A stretch of DNA of 64,000 nt from Candidatus Tumulicola sp. (GTDB lineage Bacteria; Vulcanimicrobiota; Vulcanimicrobiia; Vulcanimicrobiales; Vulcanimicrobiaceae): positions 1,116,001 through 1,180,000 of the forward strand of contig DASXDT010000006.1 in NCBI GenBank assembly GCA_036490475.1, given 5' to 3'. Each line of letters begins with the position of its first letter. Positions within the stretch are counted from its first letter, which is position 1. The notes under the pieces are model-generated. The model was not told the DNA's origin and did not search any database. It saw only the letters and a list, made by a program, of their open reading frames with translations. Of this stretch, positions 10,501 to 18,654 are shown in pieces. Position numbers and translations under genes: made by a program.

Positions 10501-12099
10501 GCCATTCATTCCGACGCGCAGTCCGGTCGCGTTGACGTACGCATCGTAGATTTTGTGGGGGTGGTCGATGACGGCGCGGGCGTACAGCGAGCCGTCGCGC
10601 CCGGCGAAGGTGACCGGTCCGATCGTTCCCGTACCGTTGCCACGCAAGTGAAACGTTGCGGCCAACGTGTCGCGTGCATTCGATCCACGCGCAGCGCCGA
10701 ACGCGTCCACCGACGCAGGCGAATCGCCGATCGCGAGCGCGTCGGCATTCACCGGTAGCCCGGCCAGCATTGCCGGCGTCTGCGGAATCGCATTGGCCGG
10801 CACGTTCGCAGCGGCAGCGAACGCGACCGCGCTATGCTTCGACTTCAGATCGAGCCGGCCGTGCGCGCGTACCGCAATCGAGCGGTAGGATGCGGATGCG
10901 TCGAGTACGACGACGCGGCGGCCGTCGAACGCCAGCGTGGCGCTGGTGGAATTCGCGACGTATGTTTGAAAGCGAATCGCCGGCGCTCGCGCGGAGATCA
11001 ATACCAACGGCGCCGTCGGTGCGCCTTCGACCGCGACGCTGAGCGCGACGCGTCCAGATAACGGAAGGTTGGCCGTTTGTGCGAGTGCCGTTCGCAGTCG
11101 AGCGACTTCGCCTTGGCCCGCGACCGTCAGATGCAATTGCGGCGATTGCAAACCGATGACGCCGCCGTCCAGACGCATGGGCACGGCTGCCAGCGTTCCC
11201 GCCACACCTTGCAAGAGAAGGCCATCGTCGTACACAGCAATCGGTCCGTTCACCGCAGCGAGCGGTGCGTCGAGCCCCGCTACGACGACCCGGCCGCCCG
11301 ATAACAACGTCGTAGCGCTGATATGGTTATCCATCGTGCCGCCGGGGCCGGGTAATGTCCCGACGCGCGCCTCCAACTGCGTCAAGTTACCGTCGGTCAG
11401 TCGCAAACTCGTCGAGTGGATCGCGAAGTCCGCAAGCGCGGCGATCGGCAGTCGCGCCGACGACCAGTGTTGCAGGCCCGTCTTGGTCGTGGCATCGAGC
11501 ATGCCGCGCCCAGCGATCGGAAAACGCCCCGAACGTTCGACATAGGTCAGACCGGCCACGTATTTCGTGATCGCATTGGTGGCGACGTGCATGTCTGCGT
11601 TCACGTCATCGAAGGCGAAGTGCGCGCTCGCTGGAATCACCGGCGCGCGATCGTACACGTCGACGCGTACGTTGCGGATGCGCCCGTCGAAAACAAACGG
11701 CGTGGTGGGCGCGCCGCGGCTCGGGCCGGCCTTCTGAACCGGAAGATTGTAGGTGCCGTCGGCGTGACGGATCAGAACGAGTTGTCCGTTCTCGACATCG
11801 AAGCCGGTTAATCCGAATGCGCGCGAACCGCCGGGCAGCAAATCGCGTAACGAATATCGCACCGTCGTCGTAGCGATTCGGCCGATCGGCTCGCCGGCGA
11901 GATTTTTGAGATCGACGTCGCGCAACACGATTTGCCCGAAGTGCAAATCCACGCCACCGACGGCCGCACGTACGCCGAAGCTAGCGGCTGCCGCCGTAAC
12001 GGCGCCGCGCAACAATTGGGGTGCAAGGAATGCGCCCACGACCACGATACAAACGAGGACGGCGGCGGCGACCGCGATCCGACGCCATGTCGAACGCAC
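7561..12099 (-). CDS. tamB: TamB-like translocation and assembly module protein (AsmA/DUF490 family)
   Basis: A 1512-residue protein with one N-terminal membrane anchor (about residues 8-30) and a very long repetitive beta-rich body typical of bridge-like AsmA/TamB proteins that span the periplasm. The C-terminal quarter carries the DUF490 hallmarks: repeated SGTFTSTGGTVSFLRDF, VTFDPNSGIVPDVDATATTY, the YDRDQILGLL segment and a final strand set with an aromatic-rich end. The family works with an Omp85 partner or moves lipids to the outer membrane; no Omp85 gene lies in this window. It follows lysA with a one-base gap and overlaps the lipoprotein gene downstream. The many long frames on the opposite strand are GC-driven shadows. 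Confidence 0.88.
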   Translation of the reverse strand: MRSTWRRIAVAAAVLVCIVVVGAFLAPQLLRGAVTAAAASFGVRAAVGGVDLHFGQIVLRDVDLKNLAGEPIGRIATTTVRYSLRDLLPGGSRAFGLTGFDVENGQLVLIRHADGTYNLPVQKAGPSRGAPTTPFVFDGRIRNVRVDVYDRAPVIPASAHFAFDDVNADMHVATNAITKYVAGLTYVERSGRFPIAGRGMLDATTKTGLQHWSSARLPIAALADFAIHSTSLRLTDGNLTQLEARVGTLPGPGGTMDNHISATTLLSGGRVVVAGLDAPLAAVNGPIAVYDDGLLLQGVAGTLAAVPMRLDGGVIGLQSPQLHLTVAGQGEVARLRTALAQTANLPLSGRVALSVAVEGAPTAPLVLISARAPAIRFQTYVANSTSATLAFDGRRVVVLDASASYRSIAVRAHGRLDLKSKHSAVAFAAAANVPANAIPQTPAMLAGLPVNADALAIGDSPASVDAFGAARGSNARDTLAATFHLRGNGTGTIGPVTFAGRDGSLYARAVIDHPHKIYDAYVNATGLRVGMNGVGAAIDADMLAGMHGNRTYADGFAHARDVVTPYGPVAAADARFGTTHGSQLAIALTARGIGALDAIAMAVASYNDGAIDLQNATVAAQGNFVRAQGTVTDLTDGAPAYALDANLHAADLSSVVALARPSLAKTIEGSADARLHATGRGADVAVSGTLAAPEGAVNGLPFHELHTNLRGTQRSVQLRDGNVGIGSTAIAFSGDLSPSQQRLSVSAPYMNAADFNDFFDAGDMLAGRGSLRASATLAGGTVLATNGQTTIVGTAVRGIAIGTTRAAWNGNAGDIHADVAADGQYGNFSATGSVGVRGFVDIAAHARNVALAHWLPVAGLQMPVTGTASVDATVAGSFPNLDTNVRANVIDATVLRLPVQSVSAVLATRAGRGRLQSLAIRAPHLNVDADGAFGLHSTDPLAIDVRTKSDDAVALVNTTLGTKYDASGSLAMNTHIAGTRDDPMITDDVQLTKPRYGNFTANAVFGRITATRRAVSLAGAGINFERGRILADATLPIRLAPFALDPGGVPVSARIIADDVELSNFVSMLPKNTNVTGRIDGTVQIAGNLNKPELGGSLGLTGGSFSGPAESIPITDTVAQVAFDKQTITLNTFSARAGGGGVAGNGYAWIPNFRDPRDALFALSMRTTQAQFDLPKYFKGKLDANVALSRQPGSPILASGSVSVASARIPLTALYNPKPAGGSAPALPPLAFDLQINVGRDVRVQSPNIDLGATGSLRVAGTLAKPQLSGTFTSTGGTVSFLRDFRVQSGTVTFDPNSGIVPDVDATATTYVSNPSTDVTLHVTGPATSLNLGFASQPPYDRDQILGLLVNAQSLGAVRGVAATGGGSFSAGAAIANLAAGQLNTLFTRNLLEPLSVAVGDTLGLQNFQITNDLQSGLGISAVKKLGDKVSFIFAETFNETRRTAYTVQYRPNISSQLQMTAYTSLQQNPFATQPFLSQTTSTGTGISTATIPIATGGNGIDFKYQRTFPPP

Positions 12100-12100
12100 G

Positions 12101-13336
12101 TTAACGCTCCGCGAAATCGAGCGCGAGCAAGTCGTCGAGCGATTCGCGCCGCGCGAGCAACCGTTCGGTGCCGTTTTCTAAGCCGACGACCGCGGGCCGC
12201 GCGAAACGATTGTAGTTGCTCGCCATGCTGTACGTGTAGGCGCCGGTCGTGCGCATCGCCAGCAACGTTCCTCGCTCGATACCTGCGGGTAGCGCCATCT
12301 CGGCCATCTCGTCATTCTCGCACGAACGGCCGCACACGGCCATCGTTTCAAACGGTCCCACCGCGCCGTCGGCGACGACATCGTGATGGGCTCCATAGAG
12401 GGCGGGACGCGGGTTATCGGCCATACCGCCATCGACGATCACGTAGGTGCGGCCGGGGCGGCGTTTCACGGTCATCACGCGGTACAAGGTCGTACCCGCT
12501 CCGGCTATGATTACGCGTCCGGGCTCGATCTCAATCGCCGGCAGCGCAATTCCAGCCGCCACGGTTGCCCGGCGAACCTCGGCGCCGAGCGCGGCCGCCA
12601 CTCGATCCATCTGCAGCGCGGGCAGTCCCTCCGCGTCGATTCCGAACCCGCCGCCGGCGACCAGCGTGCGCACCGGAAACCCTCGCGCGGCGAAGCGACC
12701 GGCGGCCTCAACCAGACGCTCGACGTTTACGACGAACGGTTCGATCAGATCGATCTGCGACCCAATGTGACCGTGCAGGCCAGTCAAATGCAGAGCACCG
12801 TTTGCTCGTAGTATCGAAACGGCTTCCTCCTCGAGATCCGAATCGATGCCGAACTTGGTGCGGTCGCCCGCAGTTCGAACGAATTCGTGCGCGTGCGCTT
12901 CGACGCCGGTGTTCAGACGCAGCACCACGTCGACCGGCCGGTCGGCAATTCGTTGCAGCGCGCGCAGTTCGTCGATGCCGTCGACCACGATGCGGCCGGC
13001 ACGACCGTCGACCACCGCCTGCAACTCGTCGAGAGTCTTGCCCGCACCATGAAACGTCAGTCGCTCCGCCGGAAAGCCGGCGCGTTCGGCGGTGGCGAGC
13101 TCGCCGAGCGAACATATGTCGAGGCCGATACCGAACGACGCGATCCGTCGCGCAAACTCGACCGTTAGAAAAGCTTTACCGGCGTAAGAAATTGCGATGC
13201 CCGCGGGGTCGCAGGCAGTTCGAAGCTCGACCACCCGCTCGCGAACGGCGTCGAGATCGACAACGAGCAAGGGCGTACCGTACCTTTGTGCCAGCGATTC
13301 GCCCGTCACACCGCCGATGAGCAATGGCTCGGTCAT
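12101..13336 (-). CDS. lysA: Diaminopimelate decarboxylase
   Basis: A 411-residue fold-type III PLP enzyme that decarboxylates meso-diaminopimelate to lysine, the last lysine-biosynthesis step. Visible signatures are the PLP lysine in SYAGKAF (Lys54), FHGAGKT, LHGHIGSQ, the phosphate-binding GGGFGI, EPGRVII, the second-subunit catalytic Cys in CGRSCENDE and the terminal GAYTYSMASNYN. All active-site residues appear intact. Its start overlaps the stop of the PDZ/GAF membrane gene by four bases, and tamB starts one base after its stop, so it sits in a four-gene message with envelope genes. Confidence 0.93.
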   Translation of the reverse strand: MTEPLLIGGVTGESLAQRYGTPLLVVDLDAVRERVVELRTACDPAGIAISYAGKAFLTVEFARRIASFGIGLDICSLGELATAERAGFPAERLTFHGAGKTLDELQAVVDGRAGRIVVDGIDELRALQRIADRPVDVVLRLNTGVEAHAHEFVRTAGDRTKFGIDSDLEEEAVSILRANGALHLTGLHGHIGSQIDLIEPFVVNVERLVEAAGRFAARGFPVRTLVAGGGFGIDAEGLPALQMDRVAAALGAEVRRATVAAGIALPAIEIEPGRVIIAGAGTTLYRVMTVKRRPGRTYVIVDGGMADNPRPALYGAHHDVVADGAVGPFETMAVCGRSCENDEMAEMALPAGIERGTLLAMRTTGAYTYSMASNYNRFARPAVVGLENGTERLLARRESLDDLLALDFAER

Positions 13337-15159
13337 TCGGGTACCGCCGCACCCATGCCACGCAAGCGATCTTCCAGCGCCACAATGCGTTCTCGCGACC
13401 GGTCCGCATCGATGTGGTCGTAGGCGGCGGCAGCGCTCGCGGCGATTGCCTCGAGCAGCGCGCGTTCCGGCGGCGTCAGCGCGACGTCGTCTTCGCGGCC
13501 TCCATATAACACGAAACCAACAACGCGTCCGCGCATGATCAGTGGAATCACCAGCGTCGGCGCCTTGCGGCCGGTCGGGAGAACGATCGATTCCAAACGC
13601 CCTTCGTCGAACTCGATCGAACCGAGGTCGGCGCGCAGCGCGACGATGATCGGATCCTCTGCATCGATCCGCTGCGCTTCAGTGGTGTTCCAGCCGCGGT
13701 CGGCTCTTCGTTCGAACGCCGTACCGTCGGATGTTGCGACGAACAGCGCGCTCGACGTCAGATGCAGCACCAGCACCGGTTCGTCGATCAGAAACTCGAC
13801 CAAGGTTTTTTCGGACGACGTATTGGCTAAAGCGCGCGCCGCTCGTCGCAGAATGTCTTCGGCGCGTCGCTGCTCGCGGAAGAAGATTCGATTCAGGATA
13901 TCCTCGACGCGGCCGTGCAACGATTTCATCGAAAAGCCGATGACCAGCGCCGCCGCCAAACTCACGTACACGGCCGGTCGCGTGCTTTCGAATATTTGTT
14001 CGGCCCACCACTCGATGATGCCGAAGAAAACGACCAGGATCAGTGTCGTCGCGCCGTATAGCACGGCGCGCCCGATCGCGAACCGGACGTCGATCACTCG
14101 TTGCGATAAGAAGCCGTACAGCACGAACGCCGATCCGATGACGGCCGTCCATGGCTGTAGCGCGTCGGCCCAGGCTTCTACCGCCAGTAGCGGGGTGGAC
14201 GTGTCGCCGATCAACGCGCTCAACGTATCCGAAACGGCCCACAACAAATCGAGCATTGGTGAAAGCGCGATACCGGCGACCACCCAGGCAACGCGGCGGC
14301 GATCCAGAACGGTCGCGCCCGACGCAATATAGGCTAAGCCGCAGATAACCGACGTCAACAACAGCGTGTCGGAGGCACTCATCATCAATCGCGTCGGCCC
14401 GGGCATCTGGAATCGCTGAAACACGAGCCAGACGATCGGATCGACCCAGATGACGAACACGACGATCGAGAGCACGACGGAGGTGCCGAAAAACCACGGC
14501 CACGCCCGGCCGCGCCGGCCGTACAATCGTTGCGCGAAAATGAGAATGGTGATTTGCGTCAGCGGATACACGATTTGGATTAACAGATCGCTGCCGAGAT
14601 TCACCGGCCACTTGGCCAGCTCGAGCACCGACTGATTCACTTTGATCAGTACCAGCAGCGTATAGCAATAAAACGCCAGCGTGATCGGCATCGGGCGCAT
14701 GATAAACAGCACCGTCGCGAGACCGAGCGAGAGAAAGAAGCTCAGCGGAATGCCGATGTCGCGCGCCATCGTCGCGCGGCGCGAATAATCCGGCGGCGTC
14801 GCCGAAAGCAACAGCGGAAAACGATGCGCGCCGCGGCGAACCGTGAGCGCCATGCGCGCACTCGACGGTGCGGCTAATAAGTTGAAGCGCTGCTCGGGCG
14901 TCATCTGCGAGAGATCGATGCTGTCCCCGGTGCGCAACGTGTCGCTTGCGGGCGAACCTGCCTGCACCTGTACGCGATCGGTATTGTTTTCGAAATGCAG
15001 TGGAAATGAGCCCAAATGCGTCGCGTTGGTTTCGACCGAAACGAAGACGAGCAGCATCAACACCGTGCCGATTGCAACGATCGCCAACGACAACCGGTCG
15101 CACAGAAACCTGATAGCCGCACGCATTCGCGGCAATCTTACGCGAGCGGCGGTCGGCAC
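13333..15159 (-). CDS. Membrane sensor-like protein: PDZ-like, multi-TM, GAF; no kinase
   Basis: A 608-residue protein. After a first membrane helix (about 20-42) comes an extracytoplasmic PDZ-like segment (VQVQAGSPASDTLRTGDSIDL, about 68-125), then seven or eight membrane helices (to about 395), a short coiled region (LNRIFFREQRRAEDILRRAA), and a C-terminal GAF-like domain (about 450-590) with a LVIPLIMRGRVVGFVLYGG strand pair. This is the architecture of 7TM/GAF histidine kinases, but the protein ends after the GAF domain, so no HisKA/HATPase module is present. The start is GTG at 15159; ATG at 15126 is an alternative. First gene of the lysA-tamB operon. The ligand is unknown. Confidence 0.7.
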   Translation of the reverse strand: MPTAARVRLPRMRAAIRFLCDRLSLAIVAIGTVLMLLVFVSVETNATHLGSFPLHFENNTDRVQVQAGSPASDTLRTGDSIDLSQMTPEQRFNLLAAPSSARMALTVRRGAHRFPLLLSATPPDYSRRATMARDIGIPLSFFLSLGLATVLFIMRPMPITLAFYCYTLLVLIKVNQSVLELAKWPVNLGSDLLIQIVYPLTQITILIFAQRLYGRRGRAWPWFFGTSVVLSIVVFVIWVDPIVWLVFQRFQMPGPTRLMMSASDTLLLTSVICGLAYIASGATVLDRRRVAWVVAGIALSPMLDLLWAVSDTLSALIGDTSTPLLAVEAWADALQPWTAVIGSAFVLYGFLSQRVIDVRFAIGRAVLYGATTLILVVFFGIIEWWAEQIFESTRPAVYVSLAAALVIGFSMKSLHGRVEDILNRIFFREQRRAEDILRRAARALANTSSEKTLVEFLIDEPVLVLHLTSSALFVATSDGTAFERRADRGWNTTEAQRIDAEDPIIVALRADLGSIEFDEGRLESIVLPTGRKAPTLVIPLIMRGRVVGFVLYGGREDDVALTPPERALLEAIAASAAAAYDHIDADRSRERIVALEDRLRGMGAAVPE

Positions 15160-15204
15160 CTTCGCTTTGAAGGGGGAGAACGGCGCGAACCCGCACTTTT
15201 GGGA

Positions 15205-16587
15205 ATGGCAGCAGTGCCCACGAACGAGCCGATCTTGCAGGTTCCGCCATTACGCCGCAGCCTCGGGCTGGTCGACGTTGCGTTGTTTTTCGTCGTAGCT
15301 GGGTCGAACTTGCAATGGGTCGCAACGGCCGCCGCCGCCGGACCATCGTCGATCCCGGTGTGGATTTTGGGCGCCGCGACGATGTTTCTACCGTTGTCGA
15401 TCTGCGTCGTATCTCTCACGTCACGCTATCCCGACGAGGGCGGCATGTATGCGTGGAGCAAACGCGCTTTCGGACCGTTTGCCGGATTCTTCACCGGCTG
15501 GACGTACTGGACGTCAAATCTGCCGTATTTTCCGGCTCTGCTCTACTTCGCCGCCGGAAACGCGTTGTATTTCGGGAATTGGAGCCACGCTCTCGGGTCG
15601 TCACCGCTGTACTTCATTGGGTTCGCGCTCGCCGGATTAGCGCTCGGAACGATCGTCAACGTCTACGGCTATTCGGTCGGGCGCTGGCTCAACAATGCGG
15701 GCGCGCTCAGTCGTTGGATCGTGACGCTGGCGTTGATCGCGCTGGGCGCCATCGCATGGGTGAAGTTCGGTGCGGCGACGCCGATTACCGCGGCCACGAT
15801 GCGTCCCGAAGCAAGCTTGAAGAATGCGATCTTCTGGTCGGTCATCGCGTTTGCGTGGACTGGGCCGGAGGCAATCTCGTTTATCGCCGGTGAGGTACGC
15901 CAACCACGACGTTCGATTCCGCTGGGGCTGGCGATGGCGGCCCCGGCGATCGGCGTGATCTACGTGCTCGGCACGGTCGCGGTGCTCGTTGCGCTGCCGT
16001 CGCATTCCGTCGATCAGTCGTCGGGTGTCATGCAAACGATCGCGCAAGTCGCAGTTCGGTTAAATTCGGCGTGGATCGTGCCGGTCGCCGCATTTCTCGT
16101 GGTTGTGAGTTGTTTAGGGAGTTGCGGAGCGTGGTTGGGTGCCGTCGCGCGTATTCCATTCGTTGCCGGCATCGATCACTATCTTCCAAAATCGTTCGGA
16201 ATCATGCACCCCCGCTGGGGCTCTCCGGTCGTCGCGCTGCTGTCACAGTCGGGCATCGCCGCGGTCTTCGTCGTCCTCGGACAAAGCGGCAGCAGCGTAC
16301 ACGGAGCTTACGATATTTTGGTAAGCTCGACCGTGCTGATCACGATGCTCCCGTTCATGTTCTTATTCGCAGCCGCCATTAAATTACGCGGTGGCTTTTG
16401 GATCGTCGCTTGCGCCGTCGTCGGCTTCATAACGACGGTCGCGGCCGCCATCTTCGCATTGATTCCAGCGCCGGACGACGCCGACAAAGTAGTAAGCGTG
16501 GCCAAGGTGCTGTTCTTGACCGCGTTGCTCGCGGGAGCCGGCGTCGCGGTGTATTGGCTGGGCCGTCGCCGTCTCCCGAACGGTTAG
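15205..16587 (+). CDS. APC-family amino acid permease
   Basis: A 460-residue permease with about 12 membrane helices. The first helix region (LGLVDVALFFVVAGSNLQWVATAAAAGPSSIPVW), the SRYPDEGGMYAWSKRAFGPFAGFFTGWTYW loop and the FAWTGPEAISFIAGEVRQPRRSIP segment are classical for APC-superfamily amino acid transporters. The ATG at 15205 is chosen; a GTG at 15214 is in frame and equally near a weak GGGA site, and the open frame upstream lacks homology. The substrate is not deducible. It is divergent from the PDZ/GAF gene and converges with a 4-base overlap on the gene at 16584. Confidence 0.85.
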   Translation: MAAVPTNEPILQVPPLRRSLGLVDVALFFVVAGSNLQWVATAAAAGPSSIPVWILGAATMFLPLSICVVSLTSRYPDEGGMYAWSKRAFGPFAGFFTGWTYWTSNLPYFPALLYFAAGNALYFGNWSHALGSSPLYFIGFALAGLALGTIVNVYGYSVGRWLNNAGALSRWIVTLALIALGAIAWVKFGAATPITAATMRPEASLKNAIFWSVIAFAWTGPEAISFIAGEVRQPRRSIPLGLAMAAPAIGVIYVLGTVAVLVALPSHSVDQSSGVMQTIAQVAVRLNSAWIVPVAAFLVVVSCLGSCGAWLGAVARIPFVAGIDHYLPKSFGIMHPRWGSPVVALLSQSGIAAVFVVLGQSGSSVHGAYDILVSSTVLITMLPFMFLFAAAIKLRGGFWIVACAVVGFITTVAAAIFALIPAPDDADKVVSVAKVLFLTALLAGAGVAVYWLGRRRLPNG

Positions 16588-17444
16588 CGCTTCCCCGCTT
16601 CGGGCAAGCAAAAACCTGTCCACACAGCTTTAGCAAACTCCCAAGAAAATGTCTCGTAAGACGCGTAAAATCTACTAGCGACGCCCGCATATAGCAGCGC
16701 GGTCGCTCCGTACGTCAAGACTACACTCAGATTGAAAATCTGCGATTGCGCAAACAGACAGCCGAGTGTGCTCATCATCGCCGCTATTGCTACGATGCCA
16801 AGGATATCTGTATTCCGGTTTCCCTCAACGCCCTGGCTAACGCGCAAAATGCCCAGCACCAGCGTGGCAATAAGTGAACCGATTAAGATCAATGATGCGG
16901 TAGCAGCGATCCAACAAAGATGCCAATAACCGGCAGTCCACCCCAGCATGTAAACGAAGCCGAGGGCAAACGCCACGGCCAGTCCTCGCATCATCGAGTA
17001 TAACCCCTGAAACTGCTGTGCGTACGTCCCAGAATCGTTAATGTTTGTTAAGGCCCGAGCCAATCGAAAGGCAGATTTTCTGACCGCGTCAACCTCATCG
17101 TTTTGGTCCAGATGAACCTTGGGGTCGATACCAAAGCAGTCGATACATTTTGCCGAAATTTTCGCTTTCATCGGCGTCGAAAGAGTCTTGTCGGAGGAAT
17201 CCAGCAACCGTGTAGATGGGTAACGGCCGCCGAATTCGGAAGGCACTGCTTTTGTCGCCATTGATTGCAAGAAATATCCGACAAGGTAAGAAATAATTGC
17301 TGCGACAACGGCCAACGAAAATTCGCCCCAATCAAGGGACGGCCTCCACGCCGTCAACGCGAATGGCCCGTAGGTAATGAGAAGTATGACTAACCCAGGA
17401 ATGAAGTACCCATACACATCGTAGAAATTGAATTTTTCGATCAC
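16584..17444 (-). CDS. Membrane protein of unknown function, coupled to DHH phosphoesterase
   Basis: A 286-residue protein starting at the GTG at 17444, five bases past the upstream stop; an ATG at 17489 would overlap the DHH gene by 41 bases. It opens with FNFYDVYGYFIPGLVILL and has two N-terminal helices, a roughly 90-residue cytosolic loop with a CIDCFGIDP stretch, then four C-terminal helices after AQQFQGLYSMMRGLAVAF. I have seen this YGYxxPG opening in uncharacterised membrane proteins with a polar loop but know no function. Composition is clearly AT-richer than the surroundings (26 G+C of 60 at 16621-16680, versus 42 of 60 at 15901-15960). Probably co-transcribed with the DHH gene. Confidence 0.6.
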   Translation of the reverse strand: MIEKFNFYDVYGYFIPGLVILLITYGPFALTAWRPSLDWGEFSLAVVAAIISYLVGYFLQSMATKAVPSEFGGRYPSTRLLDSSDKTLSTPMKAKISAKCIDCFGIDPKVHLDQNDEVDAVRKSAFRLARALTNINDSGTYAQQFQGLYSMMRGLAVAFALGFVYMLGWTAGYWHLCWIAATASLILIGSLIATLVLGILRVSQGVEGNRNTDILGIVAIAAMMSTLGCLFAQSQIFNLSVVLTYGATALLYAGVASRFYASYETFSWEFAKAVWTGFCLPEAGKR

Positions 17445-17448
17445 GCTG

Positions 17449-18498
17449 TCAGACCGCAGCGGAGTCGATAGGGCTCTCGCGTATATCACCTAGAATCGCA
17501 TCAAAAACATCCTGTGCGTGTTCAACGGCTGTTCCGGGCACGATGACAGAAGCGACTCGCCTGTGGCCACCGCCACCATATTTGCGAAATAATTCGCCGA
17601 GTTCGATACTGCGAAATTGCCGCCAAGGGTTACGCATTGCCGTTATCTTCCAGTGTTGCTTCGTGCGAGTCAAAGACAGTGAATACGAAGCGTCCGGATA
17701 AAAGATATAAGGGCTATATCTGCTGATGGTTCTCGCTTCACTCTCGGACGTTGAAACCGCCACGATATCTCCGTCCACCAACCGCACGGATTTTTCGACG
17801 GCCTTCAGGCCAGCGCGTATCCGGCGTCGCGCCGTTATTGTTCGCTTCTGGACTTCGGGCAGCGCGCTGACCTCCTCTAGCGACAACCGAAGCAGGGAAC
17901 GCACGAGCAGCTCCGCATATTTTGAATCGGCACCTCCTGCGGATAGCCCGAGGTTGATGTCCATGGCGGGGCTCCCTCCATAGACGGCCTCTTCGACCGA
18001 TGAATAGCTAGCCGAATCTATCTTGTCCGCCCATTGAGCCATATCACGATACCGGTCGGGATCCGATAGGCTATCCCGAAGACGCTCAAACAGTAGCAGG
18101 GCACACGATTGTGCTTCGGGGTCGTAAATTAACCACTCGCCTGGACGGTCTCTTTTTGCCAAGTAGTCCTGTTGATTTTCGCTTGTTAAGAAAGTCGTGG
18201 CATGGTGATCTGCCCAGAAAACTGCGCCCGGGTGGTACAGAAAATCAACGACAGCCGATCGGTGCGGCAGACTGATATCCAGCCACTGGGCTTTCAGATC
18301 ATAATCAACAGGCCGAAAATCCTCGATTTTCCAGTCGTGGAACATGGTCAGGTGGTCGGCGGCAATCGCACTTGAGATCAGTCCGTCAAAACACGGAAAG
18401 TGGAAGTAAATAGCGTCGCTGCCGGCCGCGCGTTGTTGCATGAGGCGTGAGGCATGAGGCGTATTATCCACGGTAATGATTCCTGCTTGTAGCGACAC
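17449..18498 (-). CDS. DHH-family phosphoesterase (DHH plus DHHA1)
   Basis: A 349-residue cytoplasmic protein with the full set of DHH motifs: motif I HFPCFDG (His33, Asp38), motif II WLDIS (Asp74), motif III ADHH (97-99), motif IV ADKID (Asp158), and the DHHA1 substrate-binding motif GGGGHRRVAS (308-317). The family hydrolyses phosphodiesters in short oligonucleotides, cyclic dinucleotides or pAp using two Mn ions. There is no membrane segment or CBS domain, so it resembles NrnA-type enzymes but is diverged (HFPCFDG instead of the usual H.DPDGD). The start is GTG at 18498; ATG at 18441 is possible. Composition is about 50% G+C, lower than the flanks. Confidence 0.8.
   Translation of the reverse strand: MSLQAGIITVDNTPHASRLMQQRAAGSDAIYFHFPCFDGLISSAIAADHLTMFHDWKIEDFRPVDYDLKAQWLDISLPHRSAVVDFLYHPGAVFWADHHATTFLTSENQQDYLAKRDRPGEWLIYDPEAQSCALLLFERLRDSLSDPDRYRDMAQWADKIDSASYSSVEEAVYGGSPAMDINLGLSAGGADSKYAELLVRSLLRLSLEEVSALPEVQKRTITARRRIRAGLKAVEKSVRLVDGDIVAVSTSESEARTISRYSPYIFYPDASYSLSLTRTKQHWKITAMRNPWRQFRSIELGELFRKYGGGGHRRVASVIVPGTAVEHAQDVFDAILGDIRESPIDSAAV
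18441..18461. repeat. Three tandem 7-base repeats
   Basis: TGAGGCG, TGAGGCA and TGAGGCG lie head to tail inside the 5' end of the DHH gene, between its two possible start codons (GTG 18498 and ATG 18441). A unit of seven is not a multiple of three, so gain or loss of a copy would shift the frame from the upstream start but leave the downstream start unaffected. Confidence 0.7.
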
Positions 18499-18654
18499 GA
18501 ACGTGTGTTCAAAAGTTCCCCGGACGGTTCCTACCGGGCCGTCATTCTCGATAATCTACCACGGAAGTTTCGCCGTTCGACTCGAGCGGCCATGACCTTT
18601 GAAAACCTGCGAGCCATCGCACACCGTGCCTATCGAAGCATCGGCGACGCCCAT

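Noticed and set aside
13679-15346. 555-residue open frame in another minus-strand frame of the PDZ/GAF gene
   Set aside because: Composition is Arg-rich and motif-free, while the other frame gives helices, PDZ-like and GAF-like segments.
16584-18498. Prophage or transposon remnant as the source of the low-GC pair
   Set aside because: No integrase, transposase, terminal repeats or attachment-like direct repeats were seen at the borders; only composition differs.
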